A DNA stretch of 41,351 nucleotides from an uncultured Blautia sp. (GCA_900551075.1 URVB01000032.1:1-41351); one strand, 5' to 3'. Counted from the stretch's first letter, positions 32,115 through 41,201 are shown. A program made the numbers and translations. The notes: generated by a model not told the origin, from the letters alone.

Positions 32115-32374
32115 ACTGTGATGGAGACAGTATGCTGACTCAGAAAGCCAAAGAGAGCCGGGGATGGTGGAAGCCCGGTGCGAGTAAATCCAGCAGAAGA
32201 TCACTCCGGAGTTTCTATTCTGAAAGGTATTGTTCAGACAATAAGGACGTGTAGGAATAGACGGTGTTTCCGCCGTTAGAGGGAACATGTATCGGCAAAA
32301 AAGCCCGTACAATGTAACAGGTGGTGCGAATGTGAATGCTGCTTTCGTCCTTTTACGGGACGGAAGTTTTTTTT
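32115..32374 (+). promoter_or_regulatory. T-box riboswitch, isoleucine-specific
   Basis: Leader RNA that senses uncharged tRNA-Ile. Stem I contains the distal segment GAGCCGGGGATGGTGGAAGC and the specifier loop AGAAG-ATC-ACTCC, the codon ATC meaning Ile. The T-box bulge AACAGGTGGTGCGAA (about 32316-32330) offers TGGT for the ACCA end of tRNA-Ile. The terminator CTTTCGTCC (32342-32350) with GGGACGGAAG (32357-32366) and eight T residues (32367-32374) is prevented when uncharged tRNA binds. The bulge departs from the usual AGGGTGG.ACCGCG consensus after TGGT. Confidence 0.9.
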
Positions 32375-32418
32375 ATATTAGTAAGAATAAAAGAATATGA
32401 ATTTAGGAGGGAAATGCT

Positions 32419-35400
32419 GTGTACCAGAAAGTAGACACGAACCTGAATTTCGTGGACCGCGAGAAAAAAATCGAAGAATTCTGGAAAGAAAACCATATCT
32501 TCGAAAAGAGTATGGAAAACCGCAAAGAGGATGAGACCTACACCTTTTATGATGGACCGCCTACAGCAAATGGGAAACCTCATATCGGTCATGTGCTGAC
32601 CCGCGTTATCAAGGATATGATTCCAAGATATCGTACCATGAAGGGGTATATGGTACCCCGTAAGGCTGGTTGGGATACACATGGTCTTCCTGTTGAGCTG
32701 GAAGTGGAAAAAATGCTTGGCCTGGATGGCAAGGAGCAGATTGAAGAGTATGGCCTGGAGCCTTTTATCAGGCATTGCAAAGAAAGCGTCTGGAAATACA
32801 AGGGTATGTGGGAGGATTTCTCCGGTACGGTAGGTTTCTGGGCAGATATGGAACATCCGTATGTTACCTATCATGACGATTATATTGAATCCGAATGGTG
32901 GGCGCTGAAACAGATCTGGGATAAGGGACTTCTTTACAAAGGTTATAAGATTGTACCTTATTGTCCGAGATGTGGGACGCCCCTTTCCAGCCATGAGGTA
33001 GCGCAGGGATATAAAGATGTCAAAGAACGTTCTGCTGTTGTGCGTTTTAAGGTAGTGGGTGAGGACGCCTGCTTCCTGGCATGGACCACCACACCGTGGA
33101 CGCTGCCGTCCAATGTGGCACTCTGCGTGAACCCGAAGGAAGAATATGTAAAGGTTAAGAATAACAAAGAGGAAAAGGTTTATTACATGGCGCATGCCCT
33201 GGTGGAAAAGGTTCTGGGCGAGGATGTGGAAATTCTTGAGACTTATACGGGCAGGGATTTGGAATACAAGGAATATGAGCCGTTGTTTGCCTTTATAAGG
33301 CCCGCACAGAAGGCATATTATGTGACCTGTGCGGATTATGTTACTCTGACGGACGGTACCGGTGTTGTTCATATCGCGCCTGCATTTGGTGAAGATGATG
33401 CTCAGGTAGGGCGGCGTTATGGCCTGCCTTTCGTACAGCTTGTGGATGAAAAGGGTGAAATGACTGCCGAAACAGACTGGGCAGGCACCTTCTGCAAAAA
33501 GGCGGATATGCCGATTCTCCGGGATCTGGAGAACAGGGGCCTTTTGTTTGACGCACCGAAATTCGAACACAGCTACCCGCATTGCTGGCGCTGCGATACT
33601 CCTCTGATCTATTATGCGAGAGAATCCTGGTTCATCAGGATGACAGAGGTGAAGGATGATTTGATCCGCAATAATAATACGATCAACTGGATACCGGAAA
33701 GCATCGGCAAGGGACGCTTCGGAGACTGGCTGGAAAACGTTCAGGACTGGGGGATCAGCCGTAACCGTTACTGGGGAACACCTCTGAATGTGTGGACCTG
33801 CGAATGCGGGCATATGCATTCCATCGGCAGCAGAGAAGAACTGAAATCCATGTCTGACAACTGTCCGGATGATATTGAGCTGCATCGTCCATATATTGAC
33901 GCAGTGACGATTAAATGTCCGAAATGCGGCAAAGAGATGCACCGTGTGCCTGAGGTGATCGACTGCTGGTTTGACTCCGGCGCCATGCCTTTTGCGCAGC
34001 ATCACTATCCGTTTGAAAATAAAGACCTGTTTGAGCAGCAGTTCCCGGCAGATTTTATTTCTGAGGCTGTGGACCAGACGCGGGGATGGTTCTATTCCCT
34101 GCTGGCAATTTCCACTCTGATCTTTAACAAGGCCCCGTATAAAAATGTTATTGTTCTGGGTCATGTTCAGGATGAGAATGGTCAGAAGATGAGCAAATCC
34201 AAAGGAAATGCAGTAGATCCGTTTGATGCGCTTGCGCAGTACGGCGCGGATGCAATCCGTTGGTATTTCTATATCAACAGTGCACCGTGGCTTCCGAACC
34301 GCTTCCATGGCAAGGCGGTGGGAGAGGGACAGCGTAAGTTTATGAGTACTCTCTGGAATACGTATGCGTTTTTTGTGCTGTATGCGAATATTGACAATTT
34401 TGACGCGACAAAATATACTCTTGTATATGATAAGCTTCCGGTTATGGACAAATGGCTGCTCAGCAGGCTGAATACATTGATTAAGACTGTGGATGACAAT
34501 CTGGATAATTACCGTATTCCGGAAAGTGCAAGAGCACTGCAGGAATTTGTGGATGAGATGAGCAACTGGTATGTCAGAAGAAGCCGTGAGCGTTTTTGGG
34601 CAAAGGGTATGGAGCAGGATAAGATCAATGCATATATGACTCTGTATACTGCTCTGGTAACTGTTTCCAAGGCTGCGGCGCCTATGATTCCCTTCATGAC
34701 GGAGGATATTTATCAGAATCTTGTCAGAAGCATTGACAAGGATGAACCGGAAAGCATTCATCTCTGCGGCTTCCCGGTGGCAAACGGGGACTGGATTGAC
34801 AGGGAGCTGGAAGCTAATATGGAAGAGCTTCTGAAAATCGTTGTTCTCGGACGTGCGGCAAGAAATACTGCCAATATCAAGAACCGTCAGCCCATTGGCA
34901 CGATGTATGTAAAAGCAGAAAAGGAAATGGATGCATTCTTTACGGATATTATTGCAGATGAGCTGAACATTAAGGAAGTGAAGTTCGCAGGTGATGTGGA
35001 AGCTTTCATTTCTTACAGCTTTAAGCCTCAGCTTCGCACCGTAGGTCCGAAATACGGCAAGCTGCTCAACGGAATTCGTCAGACTCTTTCCGGGCTCGAT
35101 GGAAGCAAGGCTATGAAGGAACTGAAATCTACAGGTGTCCTGAGTTTGGACATCAATGGTAATAAAGTAGATTTGACGGAGGAAGACCTATTGATCGAGA
35201 CATCACAGACAGAAGGCTATGTAACAGAGGCAGACGGTGAAACATCTGTTGTTCTGGATACAAGCCTGACTCCGGAACTGATCGAAGAAGGTTTTGTCCG
35301 CGAGATCATCAGCAAGATACAGACGATGAGAAAGGAAGCCGGATTTGAGGTTATGGACAAAATCCGCGTCTATGCTAAAGATAACGAGAAGATTTTGGAT

Positions 35401-35535
35401 ATCATGAAAGCCCATCAGGATGAAATTATGTCTGAGGTACTTGCAGAAGAAGTGATTCTGGACGAAGCTGAAGGTTATGTAAAGGATTGGAATATCAATA
35501 AAGAAAAAGTAACTCTTGGTGTAACCAGATTATAG
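32419..35535 (+). CDS. ileS: Isoleucyl-tRNA synthetase, long (type 2-like) form
   Basis: Charges tRNA-Ile; 1038 residues starting at GTG with AGGAGG eight bases upstream. Class I motifs: PTANGKPHIGH at 48-58 (HIGH box) and KMSKS at 590-594. The large editing domain lies at about 200-400 (FLAWTTTPWTLPSN, GTGVVHIAPAFGEDD). The anticodon-binding domain follows DKWLLSRLNTLI. The length and C-terminal extension fit the eukaryotic-like IleS2 group rather than the roughly 930-residue IleS1; that group is often mupirocin-tolerant, which is inference here. Controlled by the Ile T-box. Glycogen phosphorylase follows after 11 bases without a terminator. Confidence 0.97.
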   Translation: MYQKVDTNLNFVDREKKIEEFWKENHIFEKSMENRKEDETYTFYDGPPTANGKPHIGHVLTRVIKDMIPRYRTMKGYMVPRKAGWDTHGLPVELEVEKMLGLDGKEQIEEYGLEPFIRHCKESVWKYKGMWEDFSGTVGFWADMEHPYVTYHDDYIESEWWALKQIWDKGLLYKGYKIVPYCPRCGTPLSSHEVAQGYKDVKERSAVVRFKVVGEDACFLAWTTTPWTLPSNVALCVNPKEEYVKVKNNKEEKVYYMAHALVEKVLGEDVEILETYTGRDLEYKEYEPLFAFIRPAQKAYYVTCADYVTLTDGTGVVHIAPAFGEDDAQVGRRYGLPFVQLVDEKGEMTAETDWAGTFCKKADMPILRDLENRGLLFDAPKFEHSYPHCWRCDTPLIYYARESWFIRMTEVKDDLIRNNNTINWIPESIGKGRFGDWLENVQDWGISRNRYWGTPLNVWTCECGHMHSIGSREELKSMSDNCPDDIELHRPYIDAVTIKCPKCGKEMHRVPEVIDCWFDSGAMPFAQHHYPFENKDLFEQQFPADFISEAVDQTRGWFYSLLAISTLIFNKAPYKNVIVLGHVQDENGQKMSKSKGNAVDPFDALAQYGADAIRWYFYINSAPWLPNRFHGKAVGEGQRKFMSTLWNTYAFFVLYANIDNFDATKYTLVYDKLPVMDKWLLSRLNTLIKTVDDNLDNYRIPESARALQEFVDEMSNWYVRRSRERFWAKGMEQDKINAYMTLYTALVTVSKAAAPMIPFMTEDIYQNLVRSIDKDEPESIHLCGFPVANGDWIDRELEANMEELLKIVVLGRAARNTANIKNRQPIGTMYVKAEKEMDAFFTDIIADELNIKEVKFAGDVEAFISYSFKPQLRTVGPKYGKLLNGIRQTLSGLDGSKAMKELKSTGVLSLDINGNKVDLTEEDLLIETSQTEGYVTEADGETSVVLDTSLTPELIEEGFVREIISKIQTMRKEAGFEVMDKIRVYAKDNEKILDIMKAHQDEIMSEVLAEEVILDEAEGYVKDWNINKEKVTLGVTRL

Positions 35536-35546
35536 GAGGTCAAAGA

Positions 35547-38003
35547 ATGATTGATAAGCAGTTTAAGAAAGAGACATTTAAGAAAAGCGTTGAAGAGAAT
35601 GTAAAATTCCTTTACCGCAAAACCTTAGAGGAAGCAACACAGCAGCAGCTTTTCCAGGCTGTCAGCTACACTGTAAAAGATGTTATCATTGATAACTGGC
35701 TGGAAACACAGAAAGCGTATGAAAAACAGGACCCTAAGATCGTTTATTATATGTCCATGGAATTTCTGATGGGGCGTGCTCTGGGCAACAACCTGATCAA
35801 CTTAACTGCATACAGCGAAGTAAAAGAAGCCTTGGAGGAACTGGGACTCGATCTGAATACAATTGAAGACCAGGAACCGGATCCGGCACTTGGAAACGGC
35901 GGTCTGGGACGTCTTGCGGCGTGCTTCCTGGATTCCCTCGCTACTTTGAATTACTGTGCATATGGCTGCGGTATCCGTTACCGTTACGGTATGTTTAAGC
36001 AGGAAATTAAGGATGGCTTCCAGTTGGAGGTACCGGATAACTGGCTGAAGGATGGATATCCGTTCGAACTGCATCGTCCGGAATACGCAAAAGAGGTTCA
36101 TTTCGGCGGATATGTCAGAGTAGAATATGACCCGGCAACAGGCAGCAATAAGTTCATTCATGAGGGATATCAGGCAGTAAATGCTGTTCCCTATGATATG
36201 CCGATTGTGGGCTATAACAATAAAATCGTCAATACTCTGCGTATCTGGGATGCCGAGCCGATCGTAGACTTTGGTCTGGATTCTTTTGATAAGGGTGATT
36301 ATAAGAAGGCTGTAGAGCAGGAAAATCTTGCCCGCAATATCGTAGAGGTTCTTTATCCGAACGATAACCATATGGCAGGCAAAGAGCTTCGTCTGAAACA
36401 GCAGTACTTCTTTGTTTCTGCAAGCTTACAGGCAGCAATCGAAAAATATAAGAAGAGCCATGAGGACATCACAAAGCTGCACGAAAAGGTGGTATTCCAG
36501 ATGAATGATACGCATCCGACGGTTGCAGTTGCGGAGCTGATGCGTATTCTTATGGATCAGGAAGGTCTTGGCTGGGATCAGGCATGGGACGTTACAACAA
36601 AATGCGTAGCATACACCAACCATACGATTATGTCCGAGGCATTGGAAAAATGGCCGATTGAGCTGTTCTCCAGACTGCTTCCGCGTGTATACCAGATTAT
36701 CGAAGAAATCAACCGTCGTTTCATCATTGAGGTACAGGCTAAATATCCCGGAAACTATGAGAAGATCAAAAAGATGGCAATCATCTATGACGGCCAGGTA
36801 AAAATGGCCCATCTGGCAATTGTTGCAGGCTTCTCCGTAAATGGTGTTGCAAGACTTCATACAGAAATCCTGAAAAATCAGGAGCTGAGAGATTTCTACG
36901 AAATGATGCCGGAGAAGTTCAACAATAAGACAAACGGCATTACGCAGAGACGTTTCCTGCTTCACGGAAACCAGCTTCTGGCAGACTGGATTACCGATCA
37001 CATCGGTGCAGACTGGATTACCGACCTTTCTCAACTGAGGAAGCTGGCTATCTATGCAGACGATGAGAAGGCGCAGCAGGAATTCATGAACATCAAATAC
37101 CAGAACAAGGTACGTCTGGCAAAATATATCCTGGAGCACAATGGTGTGGAGGTAGATCCGCGTTCTATCTTCGATGTACAGGTTAAGAGACTTCATGAGT
37201 ACAAACGCCAGCTTCTGAATATTCTGCATGTGATCTATCTGTACAACCAGATTAAAATGCATCCGGAAATGGATTTCTATCCAAGAACCTTTATTTTTGG
37301 TGCGAAGGCTTCCGCAGGATACCATACTGCTAAGAAGATCATTAAGCTGATCAATGCCGTAGGAGATGTTGTGAATAATGATGCCTCTATCAACGGCAAA
37401 CTGAAGGTTGTCTTCATTGAGAACTACCGTGTATCCAATGCGGAGATGATTTTTGCAGCGGCAGATGTTTCCGAGCAGATTTCTACTGCAAGTAAGGAGG
37501 CTTCCGGTACAGGTAATATGAAATTCATGCTGAACGGCGCGCCGACACTGGGAACCATGGACGGCGCAAACGTAGAGATTGTAGAAGAGGTTGGCGCAGA
37601 AAATGCATTTATCTTTGGTCTGAGCTCTGATGAGGTTATTAATTACGAGAACAACGGCGGTTATGATCCGAATGTGATCTACAATACAGATGGCGATATC
37701 CGTCAGGTACTGATGCAGTTGATCAACGGAACCTTCTCTCATGATACAGAGCTGTTCCGTGACCTGTATGATTCTCTGCTCAGCACCAGGTATACGGACC
37801 GTGCAGACAGATACTTCATCCTGGCTGATTTCCGTTCCTATGCAGATGCACAGAGGCGGGTGGAAGAGGCTTACCGCGATGAAAAGGGCTGGGCCAGAAT
37901 GGCGATGCTGAATACGGCTTGCAGCGGTAAATTTACTTCTGACAGAACCATTCAGGAATATGTGGATGATATTTGGCATCTGGATAAGGTTATTATCAAA
38001 TAA
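35547..38003 (+). CDS. glgP: Glycogen/starch/maltodextrin phosphorylase
   Basis: Releases glucose 1-phosphate from alpha-1,4-glucans using pyridoxal phosphate; 818 residues, normal bacterial length. Segments: EFLMGRALGNNLINL and DPALGNGGLGRLAACFLDSL near 115-135, NDTHPTVAVAELMR near 325, KTNGITQRRFLLHGN near 465, and the PLP-binding K659 in EASGTGNMKFMLNGA followed by TLGTMDGANVEI. No allosteric N-terminal extension of animal enzymes is seen. It has an ATAGGAGG site and lies 11 bases after ileS, so at least part of its expression should come through the T-box transcript. No clear terminator follows. Confidence 0.97.
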   Translation: MIDKQFKKETFKKSVEENVKFLYRKTLEEATQQQLFQAVSYTVKDVIIDNWLETQKAYEKQDPKIVYYMSMEFLMGRALGNNLINLTAYSEVKEALEELGLDLNTIEDQEPDPALGNGGLGRLAACFLDSLATLNYCAYGCGIRYRYGMFKQEIKDGFQLEVPDNWLKDGYPFELHRPEYAKEVHFGGYVRVEYDPATGSNKFIHEGYQAVNAVPYDMPIVGYNNKIVNTLRIWDAEPIVDFGLDSFDKGDYKKAVEQENLARNIVEVLYPNDNHMAGKELRLKQQYFFVSASLQAAIEKYKKSHEDITKLHEKVVFQMNDTHPTVAVAELMRILMDQEGLGWDQAWDVTTKCVAYTNHTIMSEALEKWPIELFSRLLPRVYQIIEEINRRFIIEVQAKYPGNYEKIKKMAIIYDGQVKMAHLAIVAGFSVNGVARLHTEILKNQELRDFYEMMPEKFNNKTNGITQRRFLLHGNQLLADWITDHIGADWITDLSQLRKLAIYADDEKAQQEFMNIKYQNKVRLAKYILEHNGVEVDPRSIFDVQVKRLHEYKRQLLNILHVIYLYNQIKMHPEMDFYPRTFIFGAKASAGYHTAKKIIKLINAVGDVVNNDASINGKLKVVFIENYRVSNAEMIFAAADVSEQISTASKEASGTGNMKFMLNGAPTLGTMDGANVEIVEEVGAENAFIFGLSSDEVINYENNGGYDPNVIYNTDGDIRQVLMQLINGTFSHDTELFRDLYDSLLSTRYTDRADRYFILADFRSYADAQRRVEEAYRDEKGWARMAMLNTACSGKFTSDRTIQEYVDDIWHLDKVIIK

Positions 38004-38170
38004 TCATGCAAAGGGAATGCCCTCGCAGCAGGAAAATTGCGATTAGATGAATGGATAAAAGGGAGTGGGATCATAAGGATGATTCTGCTTCCTTTTTTCA
38101 GTATAACGTGACATATAGCTGGCGTGTTATATATGGTATGCTTAAAGAAAATCTGTGGGAGGTTTATAGT

Positions 38171-38797
38171 ATGAGATATCTTTGGCTGGATGAATATTTA
38201 TTAAGCAAAAGAGGGGTAACGAAGGATTTGCAGCCAAGCTGGAACTGGATTCGTTATCATGTGGGGGGCAAGATGTTTGCGGCAGTCTGTCTTGACGAAC
38301 GAAACAAGCCGTATTACATAAATTTAAAGCTCGAGCCTATGGAAGGTGAAGTTTTAAGAGATCATTATGAGGATATTATTCCCGGATATTATTCGAATAA
38401 GGTTCATTGGAATTCGGTAAAACCGGATGGGAAGGTGCCTGATGATCTGTTAAAAGATATGCTGGATAAATCTTATCGGCTTGTACTGTGCGGCTTCAGC
38501 AAAAAAAGACAGAGGGAAATCACAGGATTGAGCTGCTGCGGTACAGAATGTAAAAAATGTACATACTATGGGACATTATGCACGGGCTGTAATGAATGCC
38601 AGGGGAAGGTGTTTCATGCGCCTGAAGGAAAAGCGTGTCCCATTTATGAATGTTCTGTCAAAAAAATGCATTTCTCTACCTGTGCGGCCTGTGCGCAGAT
38701 TCCATGTGCCGTTTGGAAGGCAACCAGAGATCCGCAGCTTTCTGATGAGGAATTTGAGAGGTCAATCACAGAACGCATGGAAAATTTAAATTTCTGA
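38171..38797 (+). CDS. MmcQ/YjbR domain fused to a Cys-rich DUF3795 domain
   Basis: 208 residues from the ATG at 38171, which has GGGAGG nine bases upstream; the open frame extends 40 codons further but without a ribosome site. Residues 1-115 are an MmcQ/YjbR domain (WNWIRYHVGGKMFAAVCLDE, PGYYSNKVHWNSVKPDGKVP), and residues about 118-200 a DUF3795-type domain with many paired cysteines (CCGTECKKCTYYG, CTGCNECQG, CPIYECSVKK, CAACAQIPC). The Cys pattern suggests metal, probably zinc or an Fe-S cluster. Function unknown. A single-domain relative is at 18843. The 38,004-38,170 gap holds possible weak -10 sequences only. Confidence 0.82.
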   Translation: MRYLWLDEYLLSKRGVTKDLQPSWNWIRYHVGGKMFAAVCLDERNKPYYINLKLEPMEGEVLRDHYEDIIPGYYSNKVHWNSVKPDGKVPDDLLKDMLDKSYRLVLCGFSKKRQREITGLSCCGTECKKCTYYGTLCTGCNECQGKVFHAPEGKACPIYECSVKKMHFSTCAACAQIPCAVWKATRDPQLSDEEFERSITERMENLNF

Positions 38798-38861
38798 ACA
38801 GGAACAGTATTTCTTCAAGCGCATATTTTATAAATAATATGATATTTGAATTGAGGAAATT

Positions 38862-39698
38862 ATGGATATCAGAGGAATAGATGTCAGTGCATATAACCCT
38901 GTAAATAATTATGCGGAGGTGGCAGGCGATAAAATCAAGATTGCAATTCTAAGGATTACGGAACAGGGAAACGTGGTTGATTCTGCCTTTGAGAGGAATT
39001 ATAAGGGATTCCGGGATCATGGAATTAAAGTGGGGGTCTATAAATACAGTTATGCGCTGAATACGGAGCAGGCAGAGGAAGAGGCAGAGAAGGTTCTGGA
39101 AGTGATGAGGGGAAGAGAGCTGGAATTCCCTGTTTTTTATGACATGGAGTGGTCCCGGCAGAGAAATCTTCCGAGAACAGAGCTAACCAAAATTGTGAAG
39201 GCTTTTCGAAAGGTGATCGTAGAGGGCGGATATTTGTTTGGGATATATTGTAATACGGACTGGTATTATCATGTGCTGGATACGGCAAGTCTGCCCTATG
39301 ACTACTGGCTTGCCTCCTATCCCTATAATGACAGAGGTGTGATCGTTGAATCTTTAAGGCCGCCGGTGGGAATCGGCTGGCAGTACAGCTCCAAGGGCCG
39401 GGTGCCGGGAATTGAGGGTTATGTGGACCTGGATGTGTTCTACAAAGATTGTAGCGGCGTAGGAAATGCGGAAGAAAACAGGCTGTGGGTTGGAGAGTGT
39501 ACCGGAAACGGCGTGAATGTACGGAGAGGTCCCGGATTGGAGTATACACCGATTGAAGGGTATCCCTTTTTGAATAAGGGGAATCTTGTGGATGTTATCG
39601 GGGAAAAAAAGGCGGAGGATGGTATATTGTGGTATGAAGTATGGATTGCCAGGAGAGATAAAGGCTATGTACGGCATGATTATATCAGGAGGGTTTAA
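38862..39698 (+). CDS. GH25 lysozyme-like muramidase with C-terminal SH3 domain
   Basis: 278 residues. A glycoside hydrolase family 25 barrel (1-200) starts RGIDVSAYNPVNNYAEV with the catalytic-site Asp, includes GVYKYSYALNTEQAEEEAEK and the conserved FPVFYDMEW with Asp and Glu, and DYWLASYPY. A bacterial SH3 domain at about 207-278 (GECTGNGVNVRRGPGLEYTP) would bind the wall. Family activity is cleavage of MurNAc-GlcNAc bonds. No signal peptide is visible, so export or lysis-dependent release is unclear; phage endolysins share this design, but no holin or phage genes are nearby. The ribosome site TTGAGGAAATT is modest. A hairpin follows. Confidence 0.9.
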   Translation: MDIRGIDVSAYNPVNNYAEVAGDKIKIAILRITEQGNVVDSAFERNYKGFRDHGIKVGVYKYSYALNTEQAEEEAEKVLEVMRGRELEFPVFYDMEWSRQRNLPRTELTKIVKAFRKVIVEGGYLFGIYCNTDWYYHVLDTASLPYDYWLASYPYNDRGVIVESLRPPVGIGWQYSSKGRVPGIEGYVDLDVFYKDCSGVGNAEENRLWVGECTGNGVNVRRGPGLEYTPIEGYPFLNKGNLVDVIGEKKAEDGILWYEVWIARRDKGYVRHDYIRRV

Positions 39699-39701
39699 GG
39701 C

Positions 39702-39733
39702 AGGGGTGCGGACAAATAGTCCGCACCTCTGTT
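39702..39733 (+). terminator. Terminator after the GH25 gene
   Basis: GGTGCGGAC (39705-39713) pairs perfectly with GTCCGCACC (39719-39727) around AAATA, followed by TCTGTT, a short T-rich tail. Confidence 0.6.
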
Positions 39734-39821
39734 AAAAACCAACCCTCCGGAGGCAGTCTGGTCAGTTTTCATAAAAATAGAATGGGATATTTTGTTAAAT
39801 TGCTGAAAAAAAAGTTACTGA

Positions 39822-39850
39822 TTGACAAATTCTTTCGGTTGATGTATTCT
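39822..39850 (+). promoter_or_regulatory. Promoter upstream of the LacI-family gene
   Basis: TTGACA (39822-39827), 17 bases, TATTCT (39845-39850); expected transcript start near 39857, ten bases before the first palindrome. Confidence 0.65.
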
Positions 39851-39866
39851 CAATTTAAAGAGCAAC

Positions 39867-39878
39867 GGGAACGTTCCC
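39867..39878. promoter_or_regulatory. LacI-type operator 1
   Basis: GGGAACGTTCCC is a perfect 12-base palindrome with the central CG typical of LacI-family sites, just downstream of the promoter. Confidence 0.7.
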
Positions 39879-39909
39879 ATACTTACAAAATACCCTGACC
39901 ATTTCTCTC

Positions 39910-39935
39910 CCGGCAAAGAGCCGGAATTATTTTTT
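39910..39935 (+). terminator. Small terminator between the two operators
   Basis: CCGGC (39910-39914), loop AAAGA, GCCGG (39920-39924), then AATTATTTTTT. It would end transcripts from the 39822 promoter after about 79 bases. Confidence 0.55.
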
Positions 39936-39944
39936 GCCTTAAAT

Positions 39945-39956
39945 GGGAACATTCCC
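39945..39956. promoter_or_regulatory. LacI-type operator 2
   Basis: GGGAACATTCCC, the same motif as operator 1 with one central change, 78 bases away centre to centre; the spacing would allow a DNA loop between two repressor dimers. Confidence 0.65.
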
Positions 39957-40080
39957 AAGACAGAAAATACAGCGATAATACGTATGGTAAATCGCCTGCT
40001 TTTCCTATATAATAGATACAGTTTACGGTTCGCAGGGCGTTAGCTGCGGCAGAAATTCCAGGAAGAGAAGAGGGTGTAGC

Positions 40081-41100
40081 ATGAGTACTATATTTGATGT
40101 TGCAAAAGAGGCGGGAGTTTCCAAATCAACGGTTTCCCGTGTTTTGAATCATGAAGCAGGGGTGAGGGAGAATACCCGGAAGGCAGTGGAGGCCGCCATC
40201 CGGAAGCTGAATTATTCGCCCAGTTATTTTGCCCGGGGTATCCGCACCGGCAGGACCAGAACCATTGCCATGCTGGTTCCGGAATACACCAATGTTTTTT
40301 ATAATGAACTGTTCAGGGGTGTGGAGGATGTGGCCCTGAAGCACGGATATATGGTGTTCGTGTGCAACACGGAGCGACACAGCAATTCCGAACAGGAGTA
40401 CATAGAGGAGCTGCTTCGCCGGAACATCGACGGAATTATCTATAATACCTATTCCATGGATAAACAAATGCTGTCCTACTTAAGGAAGCTGTCAAGAAAG
40501 CTGCCCTTTGTGTTTATGGACAAGGTTTTTGATTTTGAAAAGGAAAAGGAAGCCTCATATGTAGTGACAGATGGTTTTTCCAGCACCAGAAACGCGGTAC
40601 ATTACCTTTATGAGCGGGGGAAACGAAGAATTGGTTATATTCGCAATATAGAGGGAATCCACGTTACGGAGGAGCGCTATGAAGGATATCTTGCAGGTCT
40701 TTCCGACTGCGGACTGGAATTTCAGGAAAAATATATCTGCCGCCTGTTCCCGACGGAGGAGATTGACTATATCAAACGGGGTCATGACGCTGCGGATTAT
40801 TATGCAGGCCAGGCTGACAGACCGGACGCAGTTCTTGCGGCAATCGACATGCTTGCTATCGGCTGCGTACAGCAGCTCCGCCGCCGCAAGGTAAAGGTGC
40901 CGGAGGAGATTAATGTGATCGGTTATGATAATATTTCTCTGAGTGAGCTTATGGAGCCGCCGCTCACCACAATCCGGCAGCCCATTCGGAAGCTGGGACA
41001 GACAGCGGCGGAGATTATTATTGCAAAAATCAACGGTGAACAAGTGGCTGACAGAGTGACCTATGACGGCGAGCTGGTGCTTCGGGAAACCACAGACTGA
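40081..41100 (+). CDS. LacI-family transcriptional regulator
   Basis: 339 residues. The N-terminal LacI helix-turn-helix (TIFDVAKEAGVSKSTVSRVL) and hinge helix (SPSYFARGIRTGRT) are followed by a periplasmic-binding-protein-like sensor domain (TIAMLVPEYTNVFYNELFRG to the end), including DAVLAAIDMLAIGCVQQLRR and INVIGYDNISLSELMEPPLT. The expected ligand is a sugar. Upstream lie two matching palindromes, so autoregulation is likely. The divergence-free layout, with a secreted protein gene starting 101 bases downstream behind a LacI/CcpA-like site, suggests control of a sugar uptake operon. A TATAAT at 40009-40014 may be a second promoter. The ribosome site (GAAGAGAAGAGGGTGTAGC) is AG-rich. Confidence 0.93.
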   Translation: MSTIFDVAKEAGVSKSTVSRVLNHEAGVRENTRKAVEAAIRKLNYSPSYFARGIRTGRTRTIAMLVPEYTNVFYNELFRGVEDVALKHGYMVFVCNTERHSNSEQEYIEELLRRNIDGIIYNTYSMDKQMLSYLRKLSRKLPFVFMDKVFDFEKEKEASYVVTDGFSSTRNAVHYLYERGKRRIGYIRNIEGIHVTEERYEGYLAGLSDCGLEFQEKYICRLFPTEEIDYIKRGHDAADYYAGQADRPDAVLAAIDMLAIGCVQQLRRRKVKVPEEINVIGYDNISLSELMEPPLTTIRQPIRKLGQTAAEIIIAKINGEQVADRVTYDGELVLRETTD

Positions 41101-41132
41101 TATTTATTCTTTTCTCTTAAAGAGTGGCCGCC

Positions 41133-41177
41133 TTTACGAGTGAAAGATTAAATAGATATAACGTAAAGAGCGTTTAC
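41133..41177 (+). promoter_or_regulatory. Promoter with LacI/CcpA-like operator before the last gene
   Basis: TTTACG (41133-41138), 18 bases, TATAAC (41157-41162). GTAAA-GAGCG-TTTAC (41163-41177) follows directly; on the minus strand ATGTAAACGCTCTTT fits a catabolite-response element with one mismatch. It differs from the GGGAAC palindromes, so a CcpA-like protein is the better guess. Confidence 0.5.
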
Positions 41178-41201
41178 ATCAATCTTAAGGAGGAAATTGG
41201 A

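Noticed and set aside
32353..34761. 802-codon open frame on the minus strand inside ileS
   Set aside because: It lies entirely antisense to a textbook isoleucyl-tRNA synthetase and shows no family motifs; a shadow frame of a codon-biased gene.
36426..37979. 517-codon minus-strand frame inside glgP
   Set aside because: Antisense shadow of glycogen phosphorylase; no ribosome site and no recognisable domain.
38862..39698. GH25 gene as evidence of a prophage
   Set aside because: No holin, tail, portal or integrase gene lies near it and the neighbours are chromosomal-type genes.
39867..39956. CRISPR-like or direct-repeat array
   Set aside because: Only two copies of a 12-base palindrome exist, better explained as repressor operators.
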